A stretch of DNA of 64,000 nucleotides from Haberlea rhodopensis (lineage: Eukaryota; Streptophyta; Magnoliopsida; Lamiales; Gesneriaceae), in NCBI GenBank assembly GCA_907163345.1, contig CAJQUN010000021.1:7502001-7566000 (forward strand). Reading direction: 5' to 3'. Positions 9,900 through 22,580 of this stretch are shown piece by piece. The notes under the pieces were generated by a model. That model made no database searches, was not told the DNA's origin, and was given only the letters and a program-made list of their open reading frames with translations. The stretch's first letter is position 1, and the number at the start of each line of letters is the position of its first letter. The position numbers and the translations under genes are program-made.

Positions 9900-12800
9900 A
9901 TGGCAGACAGAATTCCACATGATGAGGTTGGGGATGCCATGAGTGGCAATGCTAGTGTGAGGATGGCGCCTGCGCCACCACCACCAATTGGGCAAGGGCC
10001 AGTGGAACAGGTATTGTTGCCTGGAGAATTGACTTTGACACAGTTTCTGAGTTATCAGCCACCTCGCTTTGAGGGTACGGAATCAGGGAAATTGGCAGAG
10101 GAATGGTTAGAGCGTGTTGAACAGATATTTGTGACTGCTTGGTTACGTTTGGCTGAATTCCAATTGGCAAAGAAAGCTATGATGTGGTGGAAAGCTACAT
10201 TGATTGAGCTGAGAGCTCAAGGTCAGACGGTGGACTGGGATGTTTTCAGAACTCGTTTTCTTGCTCACTACTTCTCTGTGGCTGCAAGGCAGAGGAAAGA
10301 GGATGAGTTTACAAATATGAAACAGAGTAGTATGACTGTGTCTGAGTATGCGGTGCACTATTCGTCATTGTTACGATATGTACCACATATTGCTGCTAAT
10401 ACCAAGGTAAAGATTAAACAATTTGTAAAGGGCTTGAGGCCGGAATTATTTGATAGAGTGATGTCTAATAACCCTGGTTCATATGAGGAAGCGTTGATGA
10501 GAGCCGAAATGGCTGAGATTGCTGTTGGTGTTTATCAGGATGTGGGACATTCTCAGATACCTGCAGCAGAGAGCATGAGACCACGGGGGGAAACGTTTAA
10601 ACCATCACGAGGAAGTGCTTCTTCATCTCGATTTGGTGGGAAACGTTTTGGACCACGGAAAGGAGATGATCGAAGAGCCAAGGGACAGTTCCAAGGCAGT
10701 AGTAGTGGCAGTGGTGTGCAATGTTTTAAATGTGGCGGACCACATTTGAAAAGAGATTGTCCTCAATTAAATACAGTAGTTTGTTTCCGTTGTGGGAGGG
10801 CGGGACATATGATTAGAGATTGTCCTCAAGTGGGTGGACAACAGAGGAGAGGACCAATGTCAGAGAATACAGTGCAGCAGAGACCACGGGATGCACCACA
10901 ATCTGGTGGAGGACAGAGGGCAGGACCACCTCAGGCTCAGGTATATGCACTGAACAGGGAGCAAGCAGAGGCAGCTCCTGATGATGTGATAGCGGGTAAG
11001 TGTACTCTGTTTACTTATCCAGCTTTACTTTTGATTGATACTGGTGCATCACATTCTTTTGTTGCACAAAATTTTATTGACCGGTATCATATATGCTCGT
11101 CTCCACTGTTGATGCCTCTTTATGTTTCGACACCCATGGGAACTACTGTGATGGCTTGTCAGAGTGTGTTCGATTGTGTTTGTCAGTTTGATATGGAATA
11201 TGAGATACAAGCCGATTTGATTGTGTTAAACATGGCAGATTTTGATTGCATTTTTGGAATTGATGTGTTGAGTAAATATCAGTCTGTTGTGGATTGTTGT
11301 CAGAAGACAGTAAGATTTCAGTCTGAGACTGGAAATCAGTGGTTCTTTTATGGTCAGGGATCGAGGGCAAGGATTCCTTTGATATCGGCTATCCGCATGT
11401 CACGTTTGTTAGAACATGGGCATATGGGATATTTGATTTATGCCCTTGATGTGACTAAACGACAATTAGACAGGAAAGTGGAGGAGATACCAGTGGTTGC
11501 AGAGTATGCTGATGTATTTCCAGATGAGATTCCTGGATTTCCACCGAGTCGAGAAGTGGAATTTGGTATTGATTTGATACCTGGTACTTCTGCAATTTCA
11601 CGAGCTCCCTATCGGATGGCACCAACTGAATTGAAAGAATTGAAAACTCAATTGCAAGACTTATTGGACAAGGGGTACATACGTCCTAGTGTATCGCCTT
11701 GGGGTGCTCCGGTATTATTTGTTAAGAAGAAGGATGGGACAATGCGATTGTGTATTGACTATCGACAATTGAACAAGGTAACCATAAAGAATAAATATCC
11801 TCTTCCTCGTATTGATGATTTATTTGATCAGTTACAGGGATCAGAGATCTATTCTAAGATTGATTTGAGATCTGGTTATCATCAAATACGTGTGTGAGAG
11901 GGTGATGTACAGAAGACAGCATTCAGAACTCGCTATGGATATTATGAGTTTCTGGTGATGCCATTTGGAGTGACAAATGCTCCAGCTGTCTTTATGAGTT
12001 TAATGAATCGGGTGTTTCAGGAATACCTTGATCGATTTGTCATTGTTTTTATCAATGATATATTGATCTATTCATAGAGTAATGTAGAACATGCCCAACA
12101 TTTGCATATGGTATTGCAATTGTTGAGAACACATCAGTTGTATGCCAAACTCAGTAAGTGTGAGTTTTGGTTGAACAGTGTCGGCTTTTTGGGGCATGTA
12201 ATTTCAGAAGAAGGTATATCAGTTGATCCGAAGAAAGTAGAAGCAGTGTTGAATTGGTCAGCACCTACTTCTGTGCCAGAGATTCGTAGTTTCTTGGGTT
12301 TGGCAGGATATTATAGACGCTTTGTTGAAGGATTTTCAACAATTGCCAAACCATTGACACATTTGACACAGAATGGAGTATCATTTCGATGGTCGGAGGC
12401 ATGTGAGCGTAGTTTTCAGGAATTGAAACATCGATTAACTACAGCTCCAGTTTTGATCATTCCATCGGAACATGACAGGTTTGCCTTATATACTGATGCA
12501 TCATTACTAGGTTTGGGTTGTGTATTGATGCAGGATAAACATGTAGTGGCTTATGCATCACGACAATTGCAACCACATGAGATGCGATATCCAGTGCATG
12601 ATCTGGAATTGGCTGCCATTGTCTTTGCCTTGAAGATATGGCGACATTATTTATATGGTACGTCGTTTACCATATACACAGATCATAAAAGCTTAAAGTT
12701 TTTATTCACTCAAGCAGAGTTGAATATGAGGCAAAGAAGATGGATGGATATGTTGAAAGATTATGATTGTGAGATTGAATATCATCCAGGAAAGGCTAAT

Positions 12801-14372
12801 CTTACAGCAGATGCCTTGAGTCGGAAAGTACATTCTACGGCTGATGAGATGATTCATTTATCAGCGTTGATGATATCGTGTTGTACATTGGGCTATAAAT
12901 TTGATGTGGAAACAGTGCCAGTACGGGTATCAACATTGTTGGTTGAACCCGACATTTTTGAGAAAATCAGAACGGCGCAAATGACTGATGATGAGGTACA
13001 ACATTGAAAGGAAATGATAAGTCAAGGACAAAGATCGCAGTTTGTACTTGCAAGTGGTGGAATTCTGAAATACAGGAATTGTTGGGTAGTACCTGCGATA
13101 TTAGGACTATGCCAAGAACTACTACAACGTGCTCATTGTAGTCGATATAGTATACATCATGGTGGAAAGAAAATGTATAAAGATTTGCGTACCCAATTTT
13201 GGTGGAAACGCATAAAACAGGATGTGTTGAACTTTGTAAAACGGTGTTTAGTCTGTCAACAAGTAAAAACAGAAAGACAGAAACCAGGAGATGAATTACA
13301 CAGTTTGGAAATTCCTCAGTGGAAATGGGAACATATCACGATGGATTTTGTGACTCATTTGCCACGGACATCTTCTGGTTGGGATGCCATTTGGGTGATC
13401 GTTGACCGACTCACCAAAGTAGCTCATTTCGTGCCATATTGTATGACATTTACGTATCTGAGAATGGCACAGTTGTACATTCAACATGTAGTGAGACTAC
13501 ATGGTATACCAGTTTCCATTGTGTCGGATAGGGATCCGAGATCTACTTCTCATTTTTGGGAAGGGTTACAGACAGCGTTGGGAACTGAAGTGCGGTTGAG
13601 CACAGTATATCATCCTCAAACAGATGGACAGACAGAGCGTTTGATACAGACACTTGAAGATATATTGCGTGCCTGTGTATTAGAGTTTGATAACTCTTGG
13701 CAAGAATCGTCACCATTAGTGGAATTTTCATATAATAACAGTTATCATCTAGTATACAGATGGCACCATTTGAGGCTCTGTACGGGCAACGGGTGTAGAT
13801 CGCCATTGTATTGGGATGATGTGGATCCGTTCTACTTACATGGACCGGATATGATTCATGAAATGGAAGACAAAGTGAAAGTGATTCGATTGAAACTCAA
13901 AGCTGCTCAGGACAGACAGGCTGCTTATACCAATAAACGACGTAGACCACTTGAATTTCAAGTTGGTGATCGTGTATTCTTGAAAGTTGCACCATTTAAA
14001 GGTGTGGTACGATTTGGTAGACGTGGAAAGTTGTCTCCACGATATGTTGGTCTATATGAGGTATTGCAACGTATTGGTACGTTGGCATATCGATTGGCAC
14101 TACCCCCTGCATTGAGTAGTATTCATGATGTGTTTCATGTTTCACTATTGAGGAAGTATGAACCAGATTCGAGTCATGTATTGCAACTACCTGATGTACA
14201 GTTGGATGCAGATATGTCGTATGTAGAACGACCGATTATGATCTTGGATCGAGCTGAACGTAGGTTACGTCATAAGGTGATTCCGATGGTTAAAGTCCAG
14301 TGGGACGGAAGGGGTGTCGAAGAGGCAACGTGGGAGACGGAGCAGCATATGATACAGCAGTATCCTGAGTAG
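9900..14372 (+). pseudogene. Chromovirus gag-pol polyprotein with three in-frame stops
   Basis: Translation from the ATG at 9900 (MADRIPHDEV) stays in one frame to the stop at 14370-14372, interrupted by TGA at 11895, TAG at 12075 and TGA at 13005. In order: gag; two zinc knuckles (CFKCGGPHLKRDC, with one residue fewer than usual, and CFRCGRAGHMIRDC) at about 10720-10830; protease with LLIDTGASHSF at about 11030; RT with LCIDYRQLNK; RT active site reading FIND instead of the usual F/YxDD; RNase H (YTDASLLGLG); integrase HHCC motif, catalytic SDRDPRS and DGQTER; GPY/F-type module with GLYEV; C-terminal chromodomain with WDGRGVEEATWE. Near 13749-13793 a one-base loss and a one-base gain cancel, leaving about 15 out-of-frame residues in the integrase. 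The copy cannot be autonomous. Confidence 0.93.
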
Positions 14373-14531
14373 TTTACTGGTATGATTTTACAGTTTTATG
14401 ATACTGTTGGTACATAAGTACTGTACTGTTGCATATATGCTCATGTTTCCTATCTTCTTGTAGTAGGATTGTTGAGTTGCGTATCTATATATGCATGTTA
14501 TATATATGCAATTTCGAGGACAAATTCAATG

Positions 14532-14544
14532 TGTATGGGAGAAA
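14532..14544 (+). promoter_or_regulatory. Polypurine tract of the chromovirus
   Basis: GTATGGGAGAAA lies immediately before the TGTCATGCC start of the right LTR and after a TTTCGAGGACAAATT stretch typical of chromovirus 3' ends. Confidence 0.7.
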
Positions 14545-16498
14545 TGTCATGCCTCGATATGACGTATACATGTGTTATATGTTTATTGGTGTAATTATGA
14601 TTAATTACAGTATGATATGGACTCGGGTTCGGGTTGAACCGAGTGATGATCGAGGTAATAAAAGAATGAATTACTATGATGTAACATAAAACAAGAAACA
14701 TAGGAGATATGTGAGTTGTGAACAAATATATGTATGTTCTTGACATATGGATGCATGCCTTATTTTATATGCAAGAGAAGGAAGAGACATGAATTGTGTA
14801 GTGGGACATGAACTTGGAGTACATTTAATATGCATTAGAATGTGCATGTGAGTTGCATTTGAGTTGCATGTGAAAATTTGGTTATATATCACAAAAATCA
14901 GATTTGAAATACATAACACACCAATTTTCACCTAGTAATCTCTACACGCTCTCTCTAATACTCCTTGAGTTGATTTTGGAGTTGGACTTGCAAGAACAAC
15001 AAGGAAGTGCATAACTTGGTAAGATTAGTAGACTTTCCATGTTTTGTTATCATAGTTGATGGATATATGTGTATAATATATCAAACTTGAAGTATGTGAA
15101 TTGGTGAAAGAAAGATGGAATTGATATGTTGGTGAATTCAATGAACTAAGTGGTAACCTGTTGAACACATGTTTAGTTCATGCTATATAGTTGTTTTATG
15201 ATGTTGTGAGAGGATGAATTGAGGTGAAAGATGTACACCATGAAGATAAGCATCAAAAATCGCCATGGTTTAAAAATTCTGTCGTCGACCGATCGATCGC
15301 TAGACTTGTACCGATCGATCGGTAAAACAAGGGAAAGTAAGGCGGTTCATGTACCGATCGATCGCTGAAAGCGACCGATCGATCGGTGAAATGCCGTAGC
15401 ATTTTTCAGAAATTCAGACATTTGAGCGATCGATCGCTAGCTTCTGACCGACCGATCGCTAGGGTTGTCTGTTTGGACCGATCGATCGCTAGAGTGACCG
15501 ATCGATCGGTAGACTTAATATGTTTTATTTTTGCAGCTTTTGATATTGATGCCTATGATAACATGATATATTATTGGCATTGTTGTAGCATCATCATAGG
15601 GGACGGGGCAACGAGGCAATTAGCCAGTGACGACTGATTTATCTCGTTTGTGTCGCTTTACAGGTACGTGTTGACGTACGGAGTATAAATATTGTGTGAT
15701 GTTGTTATGAGATTGATATCATATGAATTGTATTGTGTTGGTATCATATGATTGGTAGTATCATATGCATGGACATTCATGGATATCATGTGTTTGAAGA
15801 GGATGAGGTATATACGTTAGCATTAGAGGTATACGCCTGGTTTGGGTACATGCTCGGGTATGCTACATATACGTTAGCATTAGAGGTATACGCCTGGTTT
15901 GGTTATATGCTCGGGTATGCTACAATGAGAGATATACGCCGGTTGTTTTGGGTATATACTCTGGCTATTTTCACATATGAGTACGGTACTATGATATGTA
16001 TTGCTAATATGAAGATGTGAAGTGGTTCCACTGACATATTGAGCTGAGATAGACATATCATATTGGTCTCGTGATAATAGGGTGATAGTTGAGACATGTC
16101 GACATGGTGCATTGGTTGATGCATGATACAGAACATTCACATTGGATATGATGTTTATTGTGCTTTATCATTGATATTGTGTTTTGATATTGCACTAAGA
16201 TAATGGTTTATCTATACTCACGTTGTGTGAATGTTTCTGTAGGATTGCATAGACGTGGGAATCGTGAGTCTTATTCCGCTGCGAGGTGAACCACTGCATA
16301 GGAGTTGTGCTGGCTTAGGTTGTTATTTATATATCACATGTGATGTATATGTGAATATGGTTTTTGTACTTGTGGTTTTGTACATCGGTAACAATCTATT
16401 AGTAAGAAATTCTTAAACAGTGTATGAATTACTTAATTCTAACTCACATATGTACTTACGATTGAATACATAATGGATTAAGTAACGAGGACCCCACA
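14545..16498 (+). repeat. Chromovirus right LTR, full length 1954 bp
   Basis: Begins TGTCATGCCTCGATATGACG and ends CCCCACA. It contains about eight GATCGATCG palindromes at 15285-15515, several in the perfect form ACCGATCGATCGGT, and the same 57-bp tandem duplication as the left LTR (15810-15923). Confidence 0.9.
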
Positions 16499-16499
16499 C

Positions 16500-16740
16500 A
16501 TAGACTCTTCGCTGTCCACCTCGGTGTCCTTCTCCTCTTTCACATGTTCTTGCTCGGGTGGCATCAGTACACCTTTACGGTCTCTTCGTTGCTACTCTTC
16601 AATGTGATGGCACTCACATTCTCCCCTGGGTTCACCACTGGCTGTGAGGGTAGCCTATTTGATAATCTTGTCTCTATCTTGTTGATTGATGTCACCAATT
16701 GCCCAATTTGAGTATTAATTTGGTGTGCGCTTATCATGTA
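16500..16740 (-). pseudogene. Gag C-terminal fragment of an Athila/Tat-type gypsy element
   Basis: On the minus strand 16740 down to about 16570 reads HQINTQIGQLVTSINKIE, then LPSQPVVNPGENVSAITLKS. The words QIGQL, LPSQ and NPxENVSAITL are characteristic of the gag region of Athila/Tat elements. The reading ends in a stop soon after, and no pol follows because the chromovirus LTR abuts it at 16498. It is a fragment cut by, or joined to, the chromovirus insertion. Confidence 0.6.
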
Positions 16741-17324
16741 CGCCCAAACTAAATCATCTCAAGTTAATAGCAATAAATATGTACTAGCGTGAGTATGGAT
16801 CGATCCCTGGAGAAATGATGTATTCTTGTGTTAATTAATGCGGAACAAATAAACATGGGGATTGTGAAGGTTGAATTAAACTAGTGAATTTTAAAACAAA
16901 ATTATTAACTAATAAGCAAAACTAAAATTAAAGCGAAATAAATTATGAGAAAGACGATTCTTGGTTTTCGGTCGATTTTACAATTGGTGTTTACTATCTC
17001 GATTATCGATCTTCACATAAGATACAACTTTCATATGAATATCATCGTTGCACATTCAATTCAATAATTAAATTCATGTCTCACCTTTTGTTTTGTTAAG
17101 TAGCCCGAGCGTTCTAGTTTAACCTTTATCAAGTAATCAATCAAAATACAAGCGATTAAGATTTAAATCGAATGTAGCATAAAAACAAGTGAGAACGATG
17201 AAGCTAAACAACATAATCCAAGCGTCTATGTTTAATCTAGTCAAGCGTTTTTCCTAAGAATTTAACAAACTCACAAGCGAAAATTTATTAATCTTAGTTG
17301 CTTAATAATTAGAGGGATCAACTG
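16741..17324. other. Non-coding repeat-like stretch
   Basis: The sequence GAGTATGGATCGATCCCTGG with following AT-rich DNA resembles the non-coding block seen at 5170-5280 and may come from gypsy LTR or leader DNA. No gene or clear boundary was seen. Confidence 0.3.
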
Positions 17325-18876
17325 TGATTGTTCTGTATCATACATCATCAAATGCAAATATGTCATGACATGTCTCATCCATCATCATGTTATAAAGAGA
17401 CCGATATGATATGCCTATCTCAGCTCAATATGTCAGTGGAACCTCCTCACATCTTCATATTAGCAGCACATATCATAGCACCGTCCTCATACGTTATAAC
17501 AGCCAGAGCATATACTCAACCGGAGTATACCTCTCATGCCAAAGCATATACAACATACCTATCGTGGCAATAATCCCAGCCAAAGTATATGCCCAACACT
17601 GGCATACCTATCATGGCACCGATCTCAGCCAAAGCATATGCTATATATCTATCGTGGCATCCATCTCAACACTATGAACATCATGAATGTACATGCATAT
17701 GATACCACAACTCATATGATACAATGTCCATATCATTATCACAATCATATCATATACTAGTACGTTAACAGGTACCTGTTCTGCGAAACAAAATATATAA
17801 ATCAGGCGTCAATGTCTAACCGCCTCTTTGTCCTGTCCCCTGTGATGATGCTACAACAATATCAACAATATATCATGTTATAATAGGCTTCAAAATCAAA
17901 TTCCACAAAAATCTAACATTTTGAAAAATATACACCCTAGCGATTGATCGTCATTTGTCCCGATCGATCGCCAACATGTTCGTTTTCATCACGATTGATC
18001 GCCAATATCTCACGATCGATCGCCAAAGTGTTCTGTTTCCTCGCGATCGATCACCATGTTTTCACCGATCGATCGCTAAGGTATTTCACTGCCTTATTTT
18101 TACTCTGTCTTCGGCGATCGATCGTCATAGGGCTCGCGATTGATCGCCGATGTCTGAAATTTTCAGAACATGACAATTTTGAGCTTATCCTCAAGGTGTA
18201 TCTCCTACAACTCAAAAATTCACATTCAAACATGTTTCATGCAATCTCTAGTATCATATAAACATGTTTCTATCATCATAGAACTCAAGTGTTTACACTA
18301 TAACTCATATCAAAGCAAACACCACCAAATTCCATGCTTCAACTTCAATTCATCTTTTACTACCATAAACAAGGATACAAAACACATAAACCTTACCAAG
18401 ATGTTAGGAATTCACTTCTCCCAACTTTCTATCTTGATTACCAAGTGCAAATCCAAGCAAAGAAGCAACCCTAAGAAAGGAGATTGGGTAGAGATTTGTG
18501 GGTGAGATGTGGTGTTCTATGTGCCTCAAGGCTGATATGGAACTATATATATATCTCTTATACATGACATGCAAATGCATGTGAAATCTCTTCCTAATTC
18601 AAATGCAATAGAAGCCACTCATGATTTTCTCTTTACTAAAGTATCAAGATATATTCATTCACATCACAACCATGTTAAGTCCATCTATCACTTAACTCAC
18701 TCTCTTTGTGTTATCACATATGCACATCCATTCATCATTTTTCCAACTATGTTTCATTCATGCATGGCATTAATCCTGCTCGGTTCAACCCGAACCCGAG
18801 TCCACATCGTACTGTAATTAATCATAATTACATCATAATCATATCACACGTGTATACGTCATATCGAGGCATTACA
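17325..18876 (-). mobile_element. Inverted, diverged relative of the chromovirus LTR
   Basis: Read on the minus strand it starts TGTAATGCCTCGATATGACG at 18876, shares ACTCGGGTTCGGGTTGAACC with the chromovirus LTR, contains eight GATCGATCG or GATTGATCG sites (17938-18150), a diverged tandem repeat at about 17490-17660, and the GACATATTGAGCTGAGATAG block. It stops at about 17325, before the LTR 3' end, so it lacks the last 360 bp or so. It is a truncated solo LTR or element end of the same family in opposite orientation, about 0.8 kb from the right LTR. Confidence 0.75.
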
Positions 18877-18880
18877 CTAA

Positions 18881-19588
18881 TGCTCTTTGTGTTGCTCTGC
18901 AAAACTTCTGAATCTTGCAATATGCGTTTAGAATATTTTGCTTGTATATGTATGAAGTTGATTCAGGAATTCAAAATGTTGAGCGAGATCAAAACTTTCT
19001 TCGTCCTTCTCTTCAACTTATTTATAAGCGTAAAAGTCTAACGACAACTATTTTTCAATTGGAAAGAACCGCGTAAAATCAGCTTTCTGATTTTCTTCCA
19101 AATCCTTTTTGTCTTCTTTCCAATTACATTAATCAATGGCTAGTTTAATCTGACGTGATCGGTGGCCTGATATGGTAGTGCGTCGCTCTGTTGTACCTTT
19201 GTCGGAGTGAGTCTGTACGTGTTTTGTCTTGTTGCCTTATATGTCTGATGGCTTCTCCTTGACTGCGTGTAAGCTCTACAAAAGATCGACTGACGTCTTT
19301 TCCATCGTCTGCTGGATAGTCATTAGTTACTTAGTCTGCTGGACTAAGGTCAATTAATGTCTTCTTAATCGTCTGCTGGTATCTCCTATATATTTGTATA
19401 TTGGACTAAGATACTCTTGTTCCAGTAGACGTTCGTTCTCTACATCCGGTAGATGATAACTCTTAGTCTTTGTACCCGGTAGGCCTTTGTAGAGTCATTC
19501 AATTTCATCAGTAGGCTTCTTCGATGCAGTAGATGATTAAAGCATTAGACGTTTGTTATCACCAAAACTTAGAAATGTTTTCCCAATA
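18881..19588 (-). mobile_element. Possible Sire/Maximus-like copia LTR remnant
   Basis: On the minus strand, TTATTGGGAAAACATTTC with AAGTTTTGGTGATAAC follows a TCACCAAAAAGGG tract, the usual layout of polypurine tract and LTR start in Sire-type copia elements. The other end is guessed from a TG at 18881 next to the inverted LTR. No coding evidence. Confidence 0.35.
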
Positions 19589-20160
19589 ATTTTCCCTTTT
19601 TGGTGATGACAAAACTTAATAATGGAGACTCTGGCTTGAACGATGAACAACAAATACCTGTTAAGACTTAAAACAATAGCAGTGGAGAGCAGCAAGTATG
19701 TTAGATAAATAAGCAGATTACAAGTAGTAATCAAGCTGAACATTTAATAAAGAATATCATTTTTATATAATGTTTTGTGCTTACAATTTATAATTCCTAC
19801 AACAATCATATGTTTACAATCTAAGATGGCAAAGCCAACTTGAGAAACATAGCCAGTAGAAAATGATCTAAATTGACTAGTTTCGGGGTTTTACAAGGGA
19901 GAGAAAAAATACAATACAGAGAATTTACAAAATAAAAGCTAGAGAAAAAAACTAAGCAATCTTCAAGGTAATCCTTTGTTCAATATAGCTTCTGTCTTCA
20001 CCTTTTTTGTCATCAACACCCCGTTCATCTGCTTATGAAATTCCAGGCTGGTGAGACAAACATCACAAAGACCTGAAAGTCGAGCTAGAGCTAGCAGATG
20101 TGTGTTAGATAAGTAATCAACCCATGTAGGGTTGATTTAGATAAGTAATAAACCCATGAA
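19589..20160 (-). mobile_element. Possible internal 3' tail of the Sire-like copia element
   Basis: This lies on the internal side of the LTR-like start and holds a second GATGACAAAAAAGGTGAAGA word on the minus strand, as in the region between pol and the 3' LTR of such elements. No domain can be read. Confidence 0.3.
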
Positions 20161-22580
20161 ACATGATTGAAAAAAGTTGAAAGAACGTATTTAAATTTGT
20201 ATGTAAGCATGGTGTTTACTTGATATTAATTGTTATGTTAATCAGTTCATAACGTGAAAATCAATAATTTGATGGAGTACATATATTTTAGAAGATATAT
20301 GAAGGCTTTCATCAAGCTAATTAAAGCTGCTAGAAAAATATTATCATTCTAACTCATCTATGTCTTCTTTAATCATCGTTCTAGAACCACAATTAATATT
20401 TCATGGCTCAGATATTCAAAAATTCTATGTGTTCTCTCTGCTTGGATTTGAAAAATAAATAAATAAATAACAGATGTCTTTGATGGTTTGCAACCCAAGA
20501 GACCACATCAAATTTCTTACCTCATTTTGCTTAAATGTGCAGCAAAGTACCTCCATTGGTGGACATTTTGCATAGTAGGTCTGTCGGTTGAGAAGATACA
20601 TAAGATTTAGCATTCTTAACGTAAAAAGATTTAACATTTGTTACATCCACTGCCACAGCAAAGTTGAGATTTCTTGGAAAACTTGGATCTTGAGAGGTAG
20701 TCGTGCTTTTGGGTTTGAAGATTGTGGAGCTTTAGCATTTGGCTTTACGGAGTGAACATTAACATATTAACTTTCTTTAAACGCATGAAATTTTTTATTT
20801 AACAACAATAGAAGAAAAGGGTTGCAATTTTTTCGTATTGGTAGTTTCCGCATGATTTGAGCTCCCTTTGGAAAGGCTACTAAGGAGCGGGCGAAGAATG
20901 AAAAACGTCCGCTATAAAATAAATGTTAGGGGACTAGGTTTAGGATTTAGGTTTTTTTAAATTAAAGTCGTCAAGTGTCGTTGTGGAGTTTTAGGGTTTT
21001 ACGGGTTTCGAGTTTTGTGTGTGGGGTACAGGGTATAGGGTTATATTTTATAAATATGAAATTTTATAAAATTTATTATATTAAAAAATTTAAAAAAAAT
21101 ATACAAGGGATGAGGACTAAAACAAGACCTCTATGGTAAAGTAAACAAATACGATGTGCCTTAATCGAGTGCAATACAGTGAAAATAGAAACAAAAATGT
21201 CTAAAGTCCAACCAAAGTAAGCTATCTTTAAGGAAAGAGAGGATTTTATTTTCTAGTATAGCTAGGCCGCAAACCAAACCTATGGATGATAGGCGCCTCC
21301 ATTTGCACCCATCCTTCAAGTCCGATTTTGTAGCTCTATGCTCCCAAGAACTATGAGATTGTATATGAAGATTTGACTTTCTGAATTTTGCATTTACTTT
21401 TTTTGTTGTTTTACAATTTAAATAATTCGGATTCATAAATTTGTGCATTGATGATTTTACATGTAGATATAAAAAGAATTTTTTATTATTTTATTTGTAC
21501 TAAGGATGATTTGGTTTTGTTCTCCTCATTATATGATTTTATTATAGGTCTTATTTTTCAAAAAAAAAAAAGTTGGTATGAGAGACGAATACATTATTAT
21601 TTATTAGAATAATATGAATTAAAAACGATGGATTAAAGTGGGATATAATGTCCTAATAGAGGAAATTATGACTCATTTATAATGAGAACCACATCTCATG
21701 ATCTAAATAAATTAACTCGTTAAATTGTCAAATATGATCAACTGAATTTTCAACCCCACCACAAAAAACAATCCACCTCAAGCTCAATTTTGAGTAAGCT
21801 TCATGGAACCGCTTTCGAGTTTAATTTGACTTCATAATATTTTTCCATATATATTATTACCGGATCAAATAACGAGTATGATTTGTCAATTAATGTATAA
21901 AATTTGTAGTAATTATATAATAATATTATTATACTTATAATGCTAAAGTATCAATTTTTATTTTATACTTTAAAATATAAAAAATATTTGGAAATCAGAT
22001 TTTAAGCTTTTTTATTTGTGTATATATATACACATATATATTCATATGCTTATTTATATCTAATAATTTAATATTATTATTAAGTGACTTGACTTTTGAT
22101 ATGTGGTACGACAATTATGAATATTGTCAAAATCCACTTTAATAAACATTGATGAACGTAGTCAATATTATAATAAAACAAGTAACAACATAGGTTGTCA
22201 TAGACATTACAAACATTATAGCTTTATGTATGTGTCTTTTCAATTATCTTTGCGAATCACTAAACAAATCAACTCATCACATGCACCTCTTGTTTTTGCC
22301 ACTGGTATATTACGTAATGTCTCGATATTTAATTAACGTTAATTATATATAATTTGTACATTAATTTGTTAATTACATTGACAATATAACTGTGAGATTC
22401 AGATCAGAATATGGTGATGAACAAATATATTTTTTGAAATATTTGTATTAACACCGAAATTTTGTTAAATAATTTAGATATAATTTATATTAAATCGATA
22501 GATTTATTTTTTGTGATTGAAATAAGGACATGAAGTCAAGTGTGGGATGTACATGTAATGTACATGCACCAGTACAACGG
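20161..22580. other. AT-rich intergenic DNA
   Basis: No exon, transposon terminus or long repeat could be supported. A 95-residue open frame at 21161-21448 (-) has no recognised motif. T/A runs are common. Confidence 0.4.

Larger units (their letters stand above)
8605..16498 (+). mobile_element. Ty3/gypsy chromovirus (Tekay-like), degenerate, 5'-truncated
   Basis: The order is partial left LTR, primer-binding site, gag-protease-RT-RNase H-integrase-chromodomain polyprotein, polypurine tract, full right LTR. The right LTR begins TGTCATGCC (14545) and ends CCCCACA (16498), 1954 bp. The left LTR is only the last 1133 bp (8605-9737) and matches 15366-16498 without indels and with about 15 substitutions counted by eye (about 1.3%), so the insertion is fairly young. 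Its missing 5' 821 bp is replaced by AT-rich DNA, so no target duplication can be tested. The C-terminal chromodomain and integrase order make it a chromovirus; the clade is inferred. Confidence 0.92.

Noticed and set aside
17328..18261. Plus-strand frames of 74-105 codons
   Set aside because: They lie within the inverted LTR and follow its tandem repeats and GATCGATCG sites.
20940..21010. Telomere-like TTTAGGG words
   Set aside because: Only isolated copies, not a tandem array.
21161..21448. 95-codon frame on the minus strand
   Set aside because: No recognisable motif, no splice partners and no promoter evidence.
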